A stretch of DNA of 64,000 nucleotides from NCBI GenBank assembly GCA_030407085.1, contig CM059585.1:94768501-94832500 (forward strand), given 5' to 3'. The DNA comes from Trichopria drosophilae. Lineage: Eukaryota; Arthropoda; Insecta; Hymenoptera; Diapriidae. Positions 9,171 through 22,102 of this stretch are shown here, piece by piece (position 1 is the stretch's first letter; each line of letters begins with the position of its first letter). The position numbers were made by a program, and so were the translations under genes. A model generated the notes under the pieces. That model did not search any database and was not told the DNA's origin. It saw only the letters and a list, made by a program, of their open reading frames with translations.

Positions 9171-12105
9171 GAACCCTGGGTCTACAGGGGACAAATCAGG
9201 GGAATAACACGTAGGTATGCAAATATCACATGGAATACGAGACACGAGAATCCTCGTGCCTGTATAATGATAAGGAAATTATACTTGTCAGGATTAATTA
9301 TACTTGTATTTCAGACTGTATGACGAGAGACCTGGTTACAGTGAGAACCCTCATTAACATCGTGGGGCGAGTCAGAGTAGTCAGTGGTAGCCTCAGCATA
9401 TTTCCCGGGAGACAACAACATCGTGTCACCGAAGGAGGTGCAGGGCCTGGTCGAGTACTGCAAGAAACGGAGGCTACCACTAATAATCGGATGTGATGAC
9501 AACGCGCACAGCGAGATGTGGGGAAGCACCAACACCAATGAAAGAGATAATAAACTTTTAGAATATCTAGTTAAGGATGATTTAGTAATATTTAAGGTAG
9601 GGACTGAACCCACATTTGTTATTAAGAATAGAAGTGAAGTATTAGATATAACGGTAGGGAATACCCTTTCGCGTATATATTAAGTAGGTGGAGAATTTCC
9701 AAAGAACCCTCATTTTCGGACCATAGAATAATCCTGTAGGAAATTGAGGGGCTAAAGGTTAGGACTCCCCCGATTAGGAATATTAGGAAAACATATTGGG
9801 GTAAATGTGTCACCAATCTTAAGCAAAATCTAGCAGACTTAACAGTGAAGAGAAGGCCTGGGCACTTCTTGGAGCTGGAAGTACTGGTAGAGGAGGTAAG
9901 GGAGGCAATAATAACCTCCTTTCAGTCGCTCCTGATGGAGCAAAAAGCTAGAAGACCTAAGGGCCAAGGTGCGCAGAAACTTCAACAGAGCCAAAAGCGC
10001 AGGAGAATGGCAAGGGTATAAAACGATACTTAAGGAGTGTAGTATGGAAATTCGCAAGGCGAAGCGCAATAATTACAGGAAATTTTGCGAGCACCCCGGA
10101 GGCGGTTAGATTGCATAAGGCGCTAGCGAAGAACAAAGAGGGAAATACAGTATCCTTGAAGAAACCGGATGGGGAATGTGCAGAAGATGGGAGGCAGAAG
10201 GCCCTCGTACTTCTGGCCGTCCATTTTCCTGGAAGTAGAGAAACGATAACATACGAAGCAGAGAGAAGACCGAGAAATCCTCGTCCAAAACCCCAAGACT
10301 GGAATAGAGAACTGAACATCGAATGAAATGGGCCATTGATTCCTTTCAACCATATAAGTCGCCAAATACTTATGGTATACCTCACATTCTGCTTCAAAAG
10401 GGATTGGAGGAGCTAGTGGTACCTATGATAAGCAGTAGTCTGGCCTTTGGGTACATTCCAAGGGCTTGGAGGGTGGCCAAGGTTATGTTAATCCCGAAAG
10501 TGGGCCAAACGGACACCACATCATATCAGGACTACACTGCTAGAGGAAAACACCCTCCAGCCCACCCAGCATGCATATAGAGCGAGCAGGTCGTCAGAAA
10601 ACGCAATTTATCAGCTGGTAGAAGAAATAAGGAAGGCCCTAGAGGACAAGAAAATTACCATCGGAGCCTTCCTAGATATCGAGGGTGCTTTTGACAACAC
10701 GTCACATAGGACGGTTGAGAGAGCACTGTGAAGGAAGAAAGTAGACAAACTTCTGGTGGACTGGGTGAGCGAGATGCTCGCAACCAGAAAGGCGGAAACC
10801 CTGATAGAAGAGCAAGAAACTATCAGGGTATTAACTACTAGGGGATGTCCGCATGGAGGGGTTATGCCACCCTTGCTGTGGAGCCTGGTGGTGGATGAAC
10901 TCCTGGAGGCACTGAACTCTCTAGGAATCAAGAACCGAGGATGCCGACGATATCGTAAGCATAGCCAGAGGAAAGTTTGGGGAGGTCCTGTACGACCTAA
11001 TTCAAGGGGGCCTGGACGTCATTAAGGATTGGTGCAACAGAGAGGGGCTGCGGTTAAACATGAGCAAGATCACCATTGTACCATTCACAAGGGAAAGAAG
11101 ACTCTTAGGGATAAAACCAATAGTTATAGGAGGACAGCCTGTGGAGTTCAAGAAGGAAATAAAATATCTAGGCATAACAATAAATGGTAAACTTCTATGG
11201 AAAAAGCACTTAGAAACAACAACCAAAAAGGCCATCGGAGTTCTAATGGTATGTAGGAATATGGCAGGAAGAACGTGGGGATGTTCCCCCCCCCCCCCAA
11301 TCCTAAATTGGGTATATACCACGATGGTGAGACCAATCATCACCTACGGATCAGTGGCCTGGTATAGAAGGATGCAGGTAGAGGGGGTGAGGAGTCAGCT
11401 GGATGAAGTGCAGCGTATGGCGTGCGTGTGCATAACAGGGGCCATGAGAACATGCCCTACCGAAGCGTTGGTAGAACTGCTGGACCTCAAGCCCTAGTCA
11501 TTGAAGAGATAAGACTGCAATGGAAACTTTGATTAGGATCAACAGACTGCAAGACGGAGGAGGAGGGATTATTAAGACAAGAGATCGCGAACATTTGTTA
11601 AAAATGATGCCCCTATTAATAACTCAAGCGATATGGTGAGGAAAGCATATTGCTTGGAGAAGAAATTCATAGTGGAAATTAACTCAAGAGAAGACTAGAT
11701 CAGGAACACGGAGGAACATTTGAGAGGGGATTGCACTATCAAATGGTACACCGATAGATCCAGGACAACAGAAGGAACAGGGTTGGCGTGTACGGCCCGA
11801 ACGCCAAGTATACTGGCTCAATAGGGAAACACGCAAGTATTTTCCAGGTAGAAGTATATGCCACAAGGAAATGTGCACAAGTAAATATAAACAGAAGATA
11901 TAAGAACTGTAAAATTGTAACCCTTCAGACAGCCAAGGCAGCAATTAAGCAGTAAACTCGTATGAGATCAGGTCGGGACTGGTCTGGGATTGTACCGTCA
12001 AGCTAAATCAGCTGGGGAAAAAAAATAAAGTTACCATACTCTGGGTTCCGACACACATAGGTATCGATGGTAATGAGAAGTCGGCCAAGCTTGCCAAAAC
12101 AATAT
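9150..12105 (+). pseudogene. LINE ORF2: APE endonuclease, reverse transcriptase, RNase H (broken)
   Basis: Endonuclease: LALLQEPWVYRGQIRG (9155-9200), ASAYFPGDNN (9390-9420), LIIGCDDNAHSEMWGS (9480-9530), SEVLDITVGN (9630-9660) and a decayed SDHRI near 9715. RT: SFQPYKSPNTYGIP (10340-10380), RAWRVAKVMLIPK (10455-10500), AFLDIEGAFDN (motif A, 10660-10695), GCPHGGVMPPLLW (10845-10880), and DADDIV at 10940 where YADD is expected (motif C). RNase H: IKWYTDRSRTTEGTG (11730-11780) and ILWVPTHIGIDGNEKSAKLA (12035-12090). A deletion around 10530-10560 removes RT sequence, and numerous stops break the frame. RT motif C has lost its first aromatic residue. It is non-functional. Confidence 0.75.
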
Positions 12106-12498
12106 CCATAAGTTGATGTCTTTCATTCCTTGAATTTTTATTTTGCAACATGTTAGATTGGGAATAGTTTGCTTCACGTTTGAAGTTGTAAAAATATAAA
12201 CCAAATGTGTAAAACCTCCAATGACCTGCACAATTACAATCAACATGTAAGTAAAAACAAAATTTTAATATTTTTGTATAGTTTTTAAGTTTATTTTCTA
12301 AAATCATTTTGATTTGTTTATATAAAACTTACATATGGGTTGTAAATTAACATGTTATGGAAGGTTTTACAAGTATGACATGTATATTTACAACTTTTAA
12401 GTTTGTTTAAACATGAAGCGATTCATTTCCAACCTCGCACGTTGTAATAATTCATCGATATTTTTACAGTGGACAGTACACTGTAGAAAAATGCAGCG
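12106..12498. other. AT-rich flank, no feature
   Basis: No ORF or repeat recognised between the broken LINE end and the foldback element. Confidence 0.4.
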
Positions 12499-12500
12499 TA

Positions 12501-14456
12501 TATGGGGCATTCCATGTGAAATCGCCAACGTTTCGGAGTCAAGTTTCAGAACTTATTCAAAATTAAACTACGTTTAGAATGCATAAAGATAAGCCTATCC
12601 TGTAAATTTCAGCTGAAAATATTAATTTGTTCAAAAGTTATTGATAAAAGTGTAAGCGACAAAAATGAAATTTACCATTTTTTAAACGGCGATATCTCGA
12701 AAACTATCATTCATTCGAAAATGTGCAGAAATGTCTAAATTTTGCACTGGTGTGAATGATATAAACAAAATATTATTGTTTATAACAAATTTTCAAGATT
12801 ATTTTGTTGTAACTCAATTTTTGCTCGAAATGCCATCTTTTTTTTTCTAGTGACGTAAACAAAAGTTGTTCGCAAAAGTGTTTTCTTCAACTTGGCAAAT
12901 TTTCAGTTTATGTATCAGTATATTTTCAGTATATTATCCAAAAGACAATTCGATAATTTATATACAAAAGTAACGATTGCGGGTGCTAAATTATCAAATT
13001 TTCTTGACGAGAACAATACAGAATACCAAAACTCATGATGCCCGAATGTACTAGGGAATGAATGCGACTTTAGAAAATGTCAACAATGTCCGGGATTTAT
13101 AAAAGTATATAATCAATTGAAAAATATTTTTGATAAAAACAATATTAACAGGTTTGTATTCAAGGAATGGAAGGGTCTGAATAATCGATGGCATTTTGTG
13201 AAATCTGAATACATCAGAGAAAAATATTTGACGGAACTTGAATCTCGAATATTTAAACTTCGGATTCATGATTTCATAGCTCGGAATCAAAGCAATTTTA
13301 AAAAAATGAAAAAATAAAATCGACACTCTGATGAAGTGATGATACTGGGTTATTTCTCAGAAAATTATTCATTTAAAATACAGGATGATATTCAGTCATC
13401 ACTGGTCTCAGAATCAAGTTGCAATCCATCCATTCGTAATGTATACAAAAGCAAATTATTATCAAAAATATTTTCCAATTGATTAATCCTTTATATATTA
13501 ATACTTTAATAAATCCTGGACATTGTTGACATTTTCTAAAGTCGCATTCATTAAGTCATTCATCATCATTCTAAAGTCTTGTTCTCGTCAAAAAAAGTTG
13601 ATAATTTAGCACCCGCAATCATTACTTTTGTATATAAATTATCGAATTGTCTTTTGGATAATATAACTAAAGAGTGATGTGCTCAGTGCGAAAGTGACCT
13701 AAAGACTGATATGCCACTTGGGAAAAAAGTTCTATATAAATGAACGATGTATGTTTTTAAACAAACCCCTCTTTCATTTTCCAAGTAATGACCCAAATAA
13801 AAATATGTAGAAAAAACATCGGGGTATACTTATATATTTACCACCACTATATATCTGACAATTTTACAAACAAGTATTTAGGAATTGTAAGCCTGAAAAT
13901 GGGGAAAGAGCGTTTTATACGGCCGGGCGGCTGATATGTACGGGCGGCCCGGCCGGTGGCATGGCGAACGGACACTCATGCGCTCGGTTTTCTTTACATT
14001 ACAAAGCCAGTTTCAAAGATGACAAACTGAAAATTTGCCAAGTTAAAGAAAACACTTTTGCGAACAACTTTTGTTTATGTCACAAGAAAAAAAAAGATGG
14101 CATATCGAGCAAAAATTGAGTTACAACAAAATAATCTTGAAAATTTGTTATAAACAATAATATTTTGTTTATATCGTTCACACCAGTGCAAAATTTAGAC
14201 ATTTCTGCACATTTTCGAATTAAACATTTTATTTCTCTGAATGATAGTTTTCGAGATATCGCCGTTTAAAAAATGGTAAATTTCATTTTTGTCGTTTACA
14301 CTTTTATCAATAACTTTTGAACAAATTAATATTTTCAGCTGAAATTTACAGGATAGGCTTATCTTTATACATTCTAAACGTAGTTCAATTTTGAATAAGT
14401 TTTGAAAATTGACTCCGAAACGTTGGCGATTTCACACATGGAATGCCCCATATATA
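12501..14456. mobile_element. Large foldback element with about 640-bp inverted arms
   Basis: The left arm (12501-13145) and right arm (about 13455-14456) are reverse complements. The outer ends read ATGGGGCATTCCATGTG / CATGGAATGCCCCAT. Inner landmarks are GCGATATCTCGAAAACTATC and ATTGCGGGTGCTAAATTATC. About 310 bp of unique sequence separates the arms and contains a 66-codon frame (13117-13317) with no family match. The right arm carries about 350 bp extra (13668-14020), including a GC-rich patch GGCCGGGCGGC..GGCGGCCCGGCCGG. It is probably a non-autonomous TIR transposon flanked by TA-rich target sequence; the superfamily is not resolved. Confidence 0.65.
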
Positions 14457-14459
14457 TTA

Positions 14460-14927
14460 GGACAAAGGACAGGTTATTTCCCCCGCGTTAATGACGATTT
14501 GTCTATTTGCGGGTCGGCTCTCGGGTGGAGAGGTACAGGACAGAGACAGACAGTACAATGACAGAACTAGGCATATACAACACAACACCCACCCAGAGCC
14601 AGTCCCCCCTACCCCAATATCGGTACCACCAGCAGATTCGGCGGTCTGTGCCTTAGCGAGTACGACGCGGAGCTTATCCCCTCTTTATCCGAGATAAGAC
14701 CCACGACGTACCGACCGCGGATAAGACGCTGACGGTACCGATAACTGCCGACGGGGGTCGGCAGCGGTCCCAAATTCGTACCTTCGCCCAGCAAAGTTCC
14801 CCGGTTATTCCACACTGGACATAAGCAGAGAAAATTGCAGGACGGGGATTCGAACTCGGGTCCTTCGCGACGTTCAGTTCGGGCGGACTAAGACTGACGC
14901 CTTAGCCCGCACGACCATCACGCCGAC
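14460..14927 (-). mobile_element. tRNA-derived SINE, copy A
   Basis: Flanked by a perfect 15-bp TSD GCCCCATATATATTA (14445-14459 and 14928-14942). Read on the minus strand, it starts with a tRNA-like head with box A (GATGGTCGTGCGGGCTAAGG) and box B (AGTTCGAATCCCC), then a body containing GCTGGGCGAAGGTACGAATT. The arrangement resembles a class II (Leu/Ser-type) tRNA. It inserted into the last bases of the foldback element, so it is younger. No poly(A) tail is seen. Confidence 0.75.
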
Positions 14928-14942
14928 GCCCCATATATATTA

Positions 14943-17900
14943 ATGCATAAAAAATATCAACACTGCACAACGGATTGTGATGCGTGCTGAATCTTTCGTA
15001 TTGCATAGAAGACATCAATATGTAGATCGCCGCCTCACCGGCATTGGTGTTGCGTGTACAATAGAACGATTGTAGGGTGCGCTAGTTCATAGTGCGCCTA
15101 CAGCAAGCGCAGCAAATTGTCATGCGTTCTGTCAACGAATATAGACGCGTACATGCAGAGAAGCATAGAGGGAATAGGGCGGACGAGACTGGAACTCTGT
15201 TCTCCGTCCAGTCTTTGATATCACTTTCTCTGCAGGTTACAAAAAGATCCAGACGTTCTGTTAATTTGTGTTCTTCAAACTTTTTGGTTTATAGTACTCC
15301 ATTCCACACGACACAGTTAAATAATGAATTACCCTCCAGGTATTATGCTTTCATTTTTTTTACATTTATGAAGCCATAGTCAGATTGGTTTACTTAAAGA
15401 AAATTCCGTGAAATGGAATAAAATGTTGATTTTGATTTCGATTTTAATTTGTAGATATTTAAAAAACTCTAAAGTGCAGCTATAGATTAAAAGTTGTACG
15501 AACTGTATTATATGTGTCGTAACGTAAATATCCTCTTGGTGTCACGACTCTAACAGTAATGACGGTAGTAGTTACTAAGTTAATTTCAACATTTGCTTCC
15601 GAACTCTTTCGAGTTATTTTGTATTTGGTATTTTGTAAAAAAAAAATTAATACTGCTGTAACATTTTGTTTCTGATCAAATTAGAAAAACTGAAGTAATT
15701 GTGAAATGTTGAAGAAACTCGTTTCCTTATCGAAATTTCTGGCGTTTCGAGCAATGAAAGAAGACAATTGCAAGTTTAGACAACCGTATATATACTAATT
15801 TATATTGATTACTCATTAATTACTATTTGTTGCTTTAAGTTAAATAAGTTTAGAAACTAGCAAAGTGTTCCACTAAACTTTTTCCTTTCTCAGATTCGTA
15901 ATCTAGTTAATAGCCATTTTTAAATGAAATTAAAAAATATACTGTTTATAAAGATTTAAAAATATATAATACTAAAACTTAATTCTCTTTTAAAGGGAAA
16001 ACTTGTATGAGAAATACATTCTTATTAACCTGTTAAGTGGGTCGTTTGTTTTATTATTTTAATGTAAAAAGTGGTAGTGATCAGTTTTTAATGAATACAT
16101 TAAAATATCGTAACGTTGGCTTTTGAAGTTGCTGATGTCATTTCCGAACTTAGTTTAACATTTTAAGGGAGTAAGACATCAGAGTTTCAATTGACAAATT
16201 AATCCTTTGTTTAAGTGAGTCACAATTTTGATCTGTTCTTTTATCACTATTTTCATGTATGAAAACCGAACGTAACAAGAAAATAGTTTGCATAAAAAGT
16301 AAAGGAAGATAAATTATGTTATTGAAATGAGAGTATCGTAGACCAATAAATAGAGCTGGCTATGCGACGTGCGGCATCCATGTATTCAAACCATTATTTT
16401 TTCGCTGTCGAAGGGATTTCAAGTGAACGATTCTTGTCTTGACCATTCCGTTCGTGTCTTTCATTCCGTTCGGAATTCCTTTAAACAGGAGTTTCCAGAG
16501 TAGATTTCTCGTCGCTTCGTTTCACAATGTAATTTCAGATTATATTTATATAATTATAACAGGTCTCAATAATAACAAAGGATATGAAATACAATTTTAA
16601 TAAATATACTCGCTTCTGAGAGCGAAAACCTACAAGAGATACTTAAATACGACCTTCGTGAGAATTCCATCAGATACATTAATTTCATTTCTCATTTAGA
16701 TATTAATGGTAGTTCAGTTATTGACAAACTTACGAATCTTTTACCGCCTGAGTTACTAATATTCTTCCTAAACAAGTAAAATGTTTTTGACGCATGAATA
16801 ATGTTCATCAATATATCCTTAAAGCTTCTTACTCGGCTGCGATACACCTTCTCAGTAATCGAACTAAGGCTGATAATTTGTATCTTAAGTAGAGTTGAAC
16901 ATTAATTTCTGTGCTCAAAGAAATAGTCTGTAAACAGAAAACTGTCTCGAGTATATTAATTTGCAACGGAAAGGGTCAACGGAATAGTTATACGTTTCTC
17001 ATATCGTGCATTGAAGCAATTGGGGGTGCGGCATAAGCGAATGAGTGTAATTATGTCAGCCTAGTTTTATTAGGAGATGAAGTATGAGTAATAATCTCCA
17101 AAGCCTCGAAGTAAGTTAAATTATTCGAATATCATATGCAAAATGGAATTATTGTGAATATCTGGAAGTGACTTTAATAAGAGTCAATGAAAAGGGCTTG
17201 TCACTTTATCTCAGGTTTCTGAAAATTAATAAATCCACAAATCAGTTTTTTAGAGCCTTTGTATGAAAATAAATCATCATTAATATTAACAAACAAAAAG
17301 TAAATATTGACTTCTAAAAATTTCTTATCCCGCTTATAAATAGTTATAATATTCATGTGCTTTATATGAAGCGAGTACTTTTATTATAATACGAAGGGGA
17401 TTTATTCATTCGTAGTTTGACGAATTTTGGATACGCGACATGGTCCAGCAATCAATAATTAAGAGATTTTAGATTTTAGCAAATAGTAATTTATTATACA
17501 GTCTTGAAAAATTGCCAAGAAATCGACGTGAAAGGTTATACTCCCCTTTAACCAAATGAAGAATGGATGTAGTAAACTTAATGCTATCTAGGGTAAAACC
17601 CTTATTGCAATGCACACCGTTACGATCACATTCTAGGATATGAGAATTGCATGTGTGAGTCGAACATTAAAAGTTCGAGGTAGTTATAGCCTCATAAACA
17701 AGGTTCTACTTTCAGGCGCTTTCATCGATTTTGTGAGCCTCAACGTATCTTCTCGAGCAGAATCCATCAAAGCTTTGCTTCCAACGTCTCCAATTCTATG
17801 CCCCAGAAAGTTGAAGGTGGTTAATAAATTATTTACAAATTTTGAAAATTCATGTACTCCGTTAAGACAAACATGTGATCAGTTATTTTTTCAGATTGGC

Positions 17901-18260
17901 ATTTAAGTTTGTCTTTAAACTTTTTTCTTTGGTTGACGTTAGTAAGGATTCATATTTTTAGACATTTGAAATTAGATTATTATTTAACCCAATTACAACA
18001 TAGTGGGACAAAATATATCTTATCTTCATTTGTATCATTTCTTCAGGTTTTATTCCTCTTTTAACTGGATTTCTTTGTTTGTTTTTTTGCTAATTCCACT
18101 GTAGTATTCATTCATCAAAAACATGTTATGCAATCTGATATTATTTGATATTATTTGACACATTCAGTGAATCTCATGACATAACTAAACAAATAATGCA
18201 AAATATAATTTAAAACAAAGGAAAATATTGTTAAAATAAGTGCTCATCTCATTATATGTA
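14943..18260. other. Unassigned AT-rich sequence
   Basis: About 3.3 kb with no recognised gene or repeat. The best frame (15092-15379) has no family signature. Confidence 0.4.
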
Positions 18261-18261
18261 G

Positions 18262-18520
18262 TGGCTTTCAAGGTTGCTGATCGCAAATTTTGCCTCATAC
18301 TTGCGAAATTGAGAATGACGGATCCAAGATGGCGGATTAAATTATAAAACGTTACTTGATCGAGCTGAATTTGGATACTAGATGATTCTCCGGATCGCTG
18401 ATTATGAATCTGACCTCAGATTGTCAAAATTCAAAAGGACGGTTCCAATATTGCGAACAAGAAATTTAAAATTGATTGGATTTAGGTACTTGAAACTTGT
18501 TACTCGGGGTTTTTTGAAAT
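18262..18520. repeat. Degenerate tandem repeat, about 120-bp unit
   Basis: Two diverged units share TTTCAAGGTTGCTGATCGC / TCTCCGGATCGCTGATTATG, then CTGACCTCAGATTGTCAAAATT-like, ATGACGGATCCAAGATGGCG / AGGACGGTTCCAATATTGCG and TTACTTGAT-like segments. This resembles a widespread minisatellite-like repeat of arthropod genomes. Confidence 0.5.
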
Positions 18521-19739
18521 TGCTAATTATTTATTTTATTAATTATTAAATATTTTTTAGTATACTGGCTAATTTTTCACTAATTTTTATGATATGAAGC
18601 AATTTTTTGTGTATTTTATGCATTTGATATCAAATATGACGAAAATTTTAATAATTTTAATAATTTTATGTCGAATCAATAATTATTATATTAATAATTA
18701 ATATTTAAAAAAGAACATCAAATGTCACTTCAAAACTGTAACTATATTGAACGACTAAGTGCGAGGAAGTTGCACTGATATTACGTCGAATATACGTCTG
18801 AAGTTTTCTACATTCAAGGTCCTGGCTAAGTAATATTTATGACTCACAATTTTGAAAATTCGTACCGTTACGGTTTACATCTCTTTGAGGACCCTTCTTC
18901 TTGGTAGCCTCCAGCACTCCGGAACTCGTCCTCACATTCTTATAAAATCGTATGGTTTTACACAGCTCAAGGCAAGTAGCAAAAAATCAAAAAGAATATT
19001 GCACTTCATCAAGATCGAAACTGGGTGGAATTTCTGCATTATATATTTATTGTTTCGTGATGTTGCCTACTGCCATGTTTAATATTACAAGACATAAATT
19101 ATTTATGAACCGTTTTTCTTGAAACTTTCACTGTTTAGTTGTATACATTTAAATAATTTACATGCAGATAATGTCCAGTATATAATTTTTTATACTTAAA
19201 TCAATGCCTTCAGATTATATACTATTTTATTGATATCATTAACATACAAATTAATGCAAATAACTAGATTCTTTTTCTTTAGTTAGTATATATTATTTCC
19301 GAATACATTCAGGTATGTCAGTTATTGTACAGAATACACAGATTTGTTGACGTAAAAAATCCAGTCGATTCGTTTAAATTTGGTTTTCAAAGCCACCAGG
19401 AACACTTAAATCTATTAAACTTTGCCCATGTTCAGAACTTACGTCCACTTTGTAAGTTAACAGGTGATTTTATAACTGGGTACTTCATACTTCGTTAACA
19501 TGAATCACGATGAGACGGCTATGATTATGCACTATTGGAAGATATTTATCACTATATTTATTGTACATTGCAGAATATGAGTAAAACATACATTTTTAAA
19601 TATGTTGATATTCTCATGCCTATAATTTAGTTAGAAGTCAGAAAATGTATGAAAATTGTATGACCATTCCGTTGTACACTATACAAAAAAAAAACGTTAT
19701 CAAAATAATTTCAATAAACAGAAACTCTCCTATTTACTC
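18521..19739. other. Unassigned AT-rich sequence
   Basis: No recognised feature. The frame at 18852-19082 has no family signature. Confidence 0.4.
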
Positions 19740-19944
19740 TCAGTCGGCTTTTCTGAACCCATATGGGAATAATTAGCGACGGGACCTACAGTTTATGAAG
19801 GTGGGATCCGAATCACCTGAGCTTTGGCGCTATTAGATACTTATAAACAAATACAGCCGTCTCGTGATGACATATGGCAGAAACCGGGATCAAACCAGGG
19901 TTTTCTGATTACGACGCCGATACTCTACCAACTGAGCCACCGCC
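19740..19944 (-). mobile_element. SINE-like element with tRNA-Thr(CGT)-like head
   Basis: On the minus strand 19944-19875 folds as a tRNA-like cloverleaf: acceptor GGCGG/CTGCC, D-arm GCTC-AGTTGGTA-GAGT, a 7-nt anticodon loop GTCGTAA (CGT), and T-arm CTGG-TTTGATC-CCGG. The anticodon stem has two mismatches and the acceptor is short, so a functional tRNA is unlikely. Non-tRNA sequence continues to about 19740, as in a SINE body. A tRNA pseudogene is the alternative. Confidence 0.5.
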
Positions 19945-20724
19945 GCGCTCCCATTCCTAAAATTTTGAAATTCCTGCATACATTCTACTGCAGCTACAAA
20001 TTTCCAGCTACATACCAAACTGTTTTGCACAAGTCCCAGCCTCGTACTTTAATAAACAGGGGATTTGTATGTCGGTATATTGTATGACGAATGTTTAACT
20101 GAAAATATTTTTTCAATAGTTTGAAAATATTTAATGTTGCGATTTGCATAGTAAATGTGCAAAAGTCTCCCTATGAAACTTTCTGCAGGTGAGCTAAAGA
20201 ACTATAAACGTGAACAGTTTGTACATAACAAATGAAAGCAGACTAATCAGCCTTTAAATGCCACTTCTTTTAATCTAGGACGTAATGGATTCAGGACAAT
20301 AAGATGAACTCAATAGATAGTACCATCAACAGTGGCTGAGGGTCAGGTGCATTTCCTTTCAGATGCCGGTTTCGGGAGTTTCCGCAGAATGACTAAGATT
20401 GAACGAAATAACATTCTTACGGTCTCACGATGATTCTAACATTTTTCACTGCCGGGTGTTTGTGATAAATCATTGTACTTAGACCATAATGGAAAAGATA
20501 ATTTATCAAGATAAAATCAGAGGAACCTCTGCAGCATTTACACCCAACCCTAATTTCTTATTTTGATGTATTTTTCTATACGTCTATAAACTTTTGAATG
20601 TGCATTGATATTAGCCAAATTTTGACATAAATAAGTAACTTCATCTAGGCATTTCAATTAATACATAAACGTTAAAAGTTTAGGCAAAAGTTAGGCAAGA
20701 GGATTACGATGGAGGATATATTTG
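19945..20724. other. Unassigned AT-rich sequence
   Basis: No recognised feature. Confidence 0.4.
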
Positions 20725-20895
20725 TTTTCGTCATAGTAGGCATAACGTTCGACTTTACGCCTCTTTTTGTGGGCGTAAAATGCGTCTTTACGCCTACTTG
20801 GCGTAAAGTACGATTTTACTCCTACTATGACAGAAAATTATGTTCGCACCGCGGGCGTACAACTTTTACGCCCATGATACAAAAATAGCTATTGC
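20725..20895. mobile_element. Hairpin MITE rich in TTTACGCC, copy 1
   Basis: GTCATAGTAGG (20730-20740) pairs with CCTACTATGAC (20821-20831). Between and beyond lie repeated TTTACGCC/GGCGTAAA blocks in both orientations. It ends with TTTTACGCCCATGATAC and AAAAATAGCTATT. The same motifs in the same order occur, reversed, at 45460-45885, and an end fragment is at 34615-34660. Confidence 0.55.
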
Positions 20896-21539
20896 TTATT
20901 ATGGTCCATTTCATGGACCATTTCAACACCTACTATTTAAAGAACTTTTATGTCCTAAAATATTTTTTATGGTAACACAACGTATTTCAAATAAAGCGAT
21001 TAAATTCAGAAAAACTTTTCCATTTTTCTGTGGGAATGACCTGAAAGCTAAAGGAATGCAACTCAGTGTAATGTGATTTTACATCACTTTAATAGAAGGA
21101 AGACAAACATAAAACTCTAACCGTCATAATTCGAAAAGAATACGATTTGGGTACTCCACCTGAAATTTGATGGAAAAAGGATAATAGGTTACTTTTCTGA
21201 AATGTACTCGGATTTGAATGCAATTCGTTAGTTGCAGTCTTGAAATAGACGATACCGTTTTTAAAATTTGTAGTGGCGCCCTTTGCCTCTGACTATTTCA
21301 AAGTTTCCCGATTCTCACTGTGAGGAGGTGGACGATTTTGAAAATGTTTTTTTTTTTATTCTATTAAAGCAATTTTTTTTACCTTTTTTTCACATTTAAA
21401 TACACATAATTCGACATTTTAATTTTGCTTCATTGAAAAAGCCATGGAATTACGGAATCTAAAAGTAATGATTTTTATTTTTTTAGGTTTAATATTTCTA
21501 GTATTTTATTAGTATTAGTAGTATACGTTTATTCCCATA
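20896..21539. other. Unassigned sequence
   Basis: Contains a small palindrome TGGTCCATTTCATGGACCA (20909-20927) and poly-T runs; nothing else recognised. Confidence 0.4.
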
Positions 21540-21569
21540 TATGAATTACAAAAAATTGTTAAGGGTTGA

Positions 21570-21980
21570 GTGCACCGAACAATAATATAACAATACATAG
21601 ATAGAACATTGTACACTCGAATTCCAGTACGCTACTGTTACAATTTCATGAATAAATAAATAAATGACACGCGCTCTGAAGAATACGTAAAAGCACGATG
21701 TACACAAGAATCCGGTGCGCTACTAATACGAATTACATAAGAGAAAAAACACTGGCGCTAAAAATACAAAAAAGAACGCTGCACACACGAAGTCAGTACG
21801 CTAGTAATACTTTTACAAAAAGAAAATGAACATACGATCTACAGAATACATAAAAGACGCTTTAACCACGAATCCGGTGCGCTACTAATACGGTTGCATA
21901 AAAAAGCACGCTCTAAAAATACATAGAGATAACGCTACACACACGATTCCGGTACGCTATAAATTTTATTACGCTAAAAA
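21570..21980 (-). repeat. Tandem repeats in the LINE 3' UTR
   Basis: Five degenerate copies of CACGAATCCGGTGCGCTACT plus AATACG and an A-rich spacer, at about 21615, 21706, 21791, 21866 and 21940, spaced 73-93 bp. Confidence 0.6.
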
Positions 21981-22102
21981 AAGAAAAACTCGCGCTAAAA
22001 TTACTATGTACAACAAGTCTAAACGGAAACTGGAGCAATACAAAAATTACAGGAAAATAAAAGAGAAAACCGGCCCCAGAGCTATCATGTTCGCATGCTG
22101 GC

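Larger units (their letters stand above)
7570..12105 (+). mobile_element. Degenerate LOA-clade non-LTR retrotransposon
   Basis: A plus-strand LINE with a GC-rich 5' region, a DUF4780 gag-like ORF1, and an ORF2 carrying APE endonuclease, reverse transcriptase and RNase H signatures in that order. RNase H plus DUF4780 gag suits the LOA group of insect LINEs. Many frameshifts, stops, small deletions and homopolymer expansions (poly-G at about 7995, poly-C at about 11287) show that it is dead. The 3' end is cut inside the RNase H domain at about 12105; there is no 3' UTR or tail. Confidence 0.75.

Noticed and set aside
19875..19944. Functional tRNA-Thr(CGT)
   Set aside because: Two anticodon-stem mismatches, a short acceptor stem and attached SINE-like body argue for a tRNA-derived repeat.
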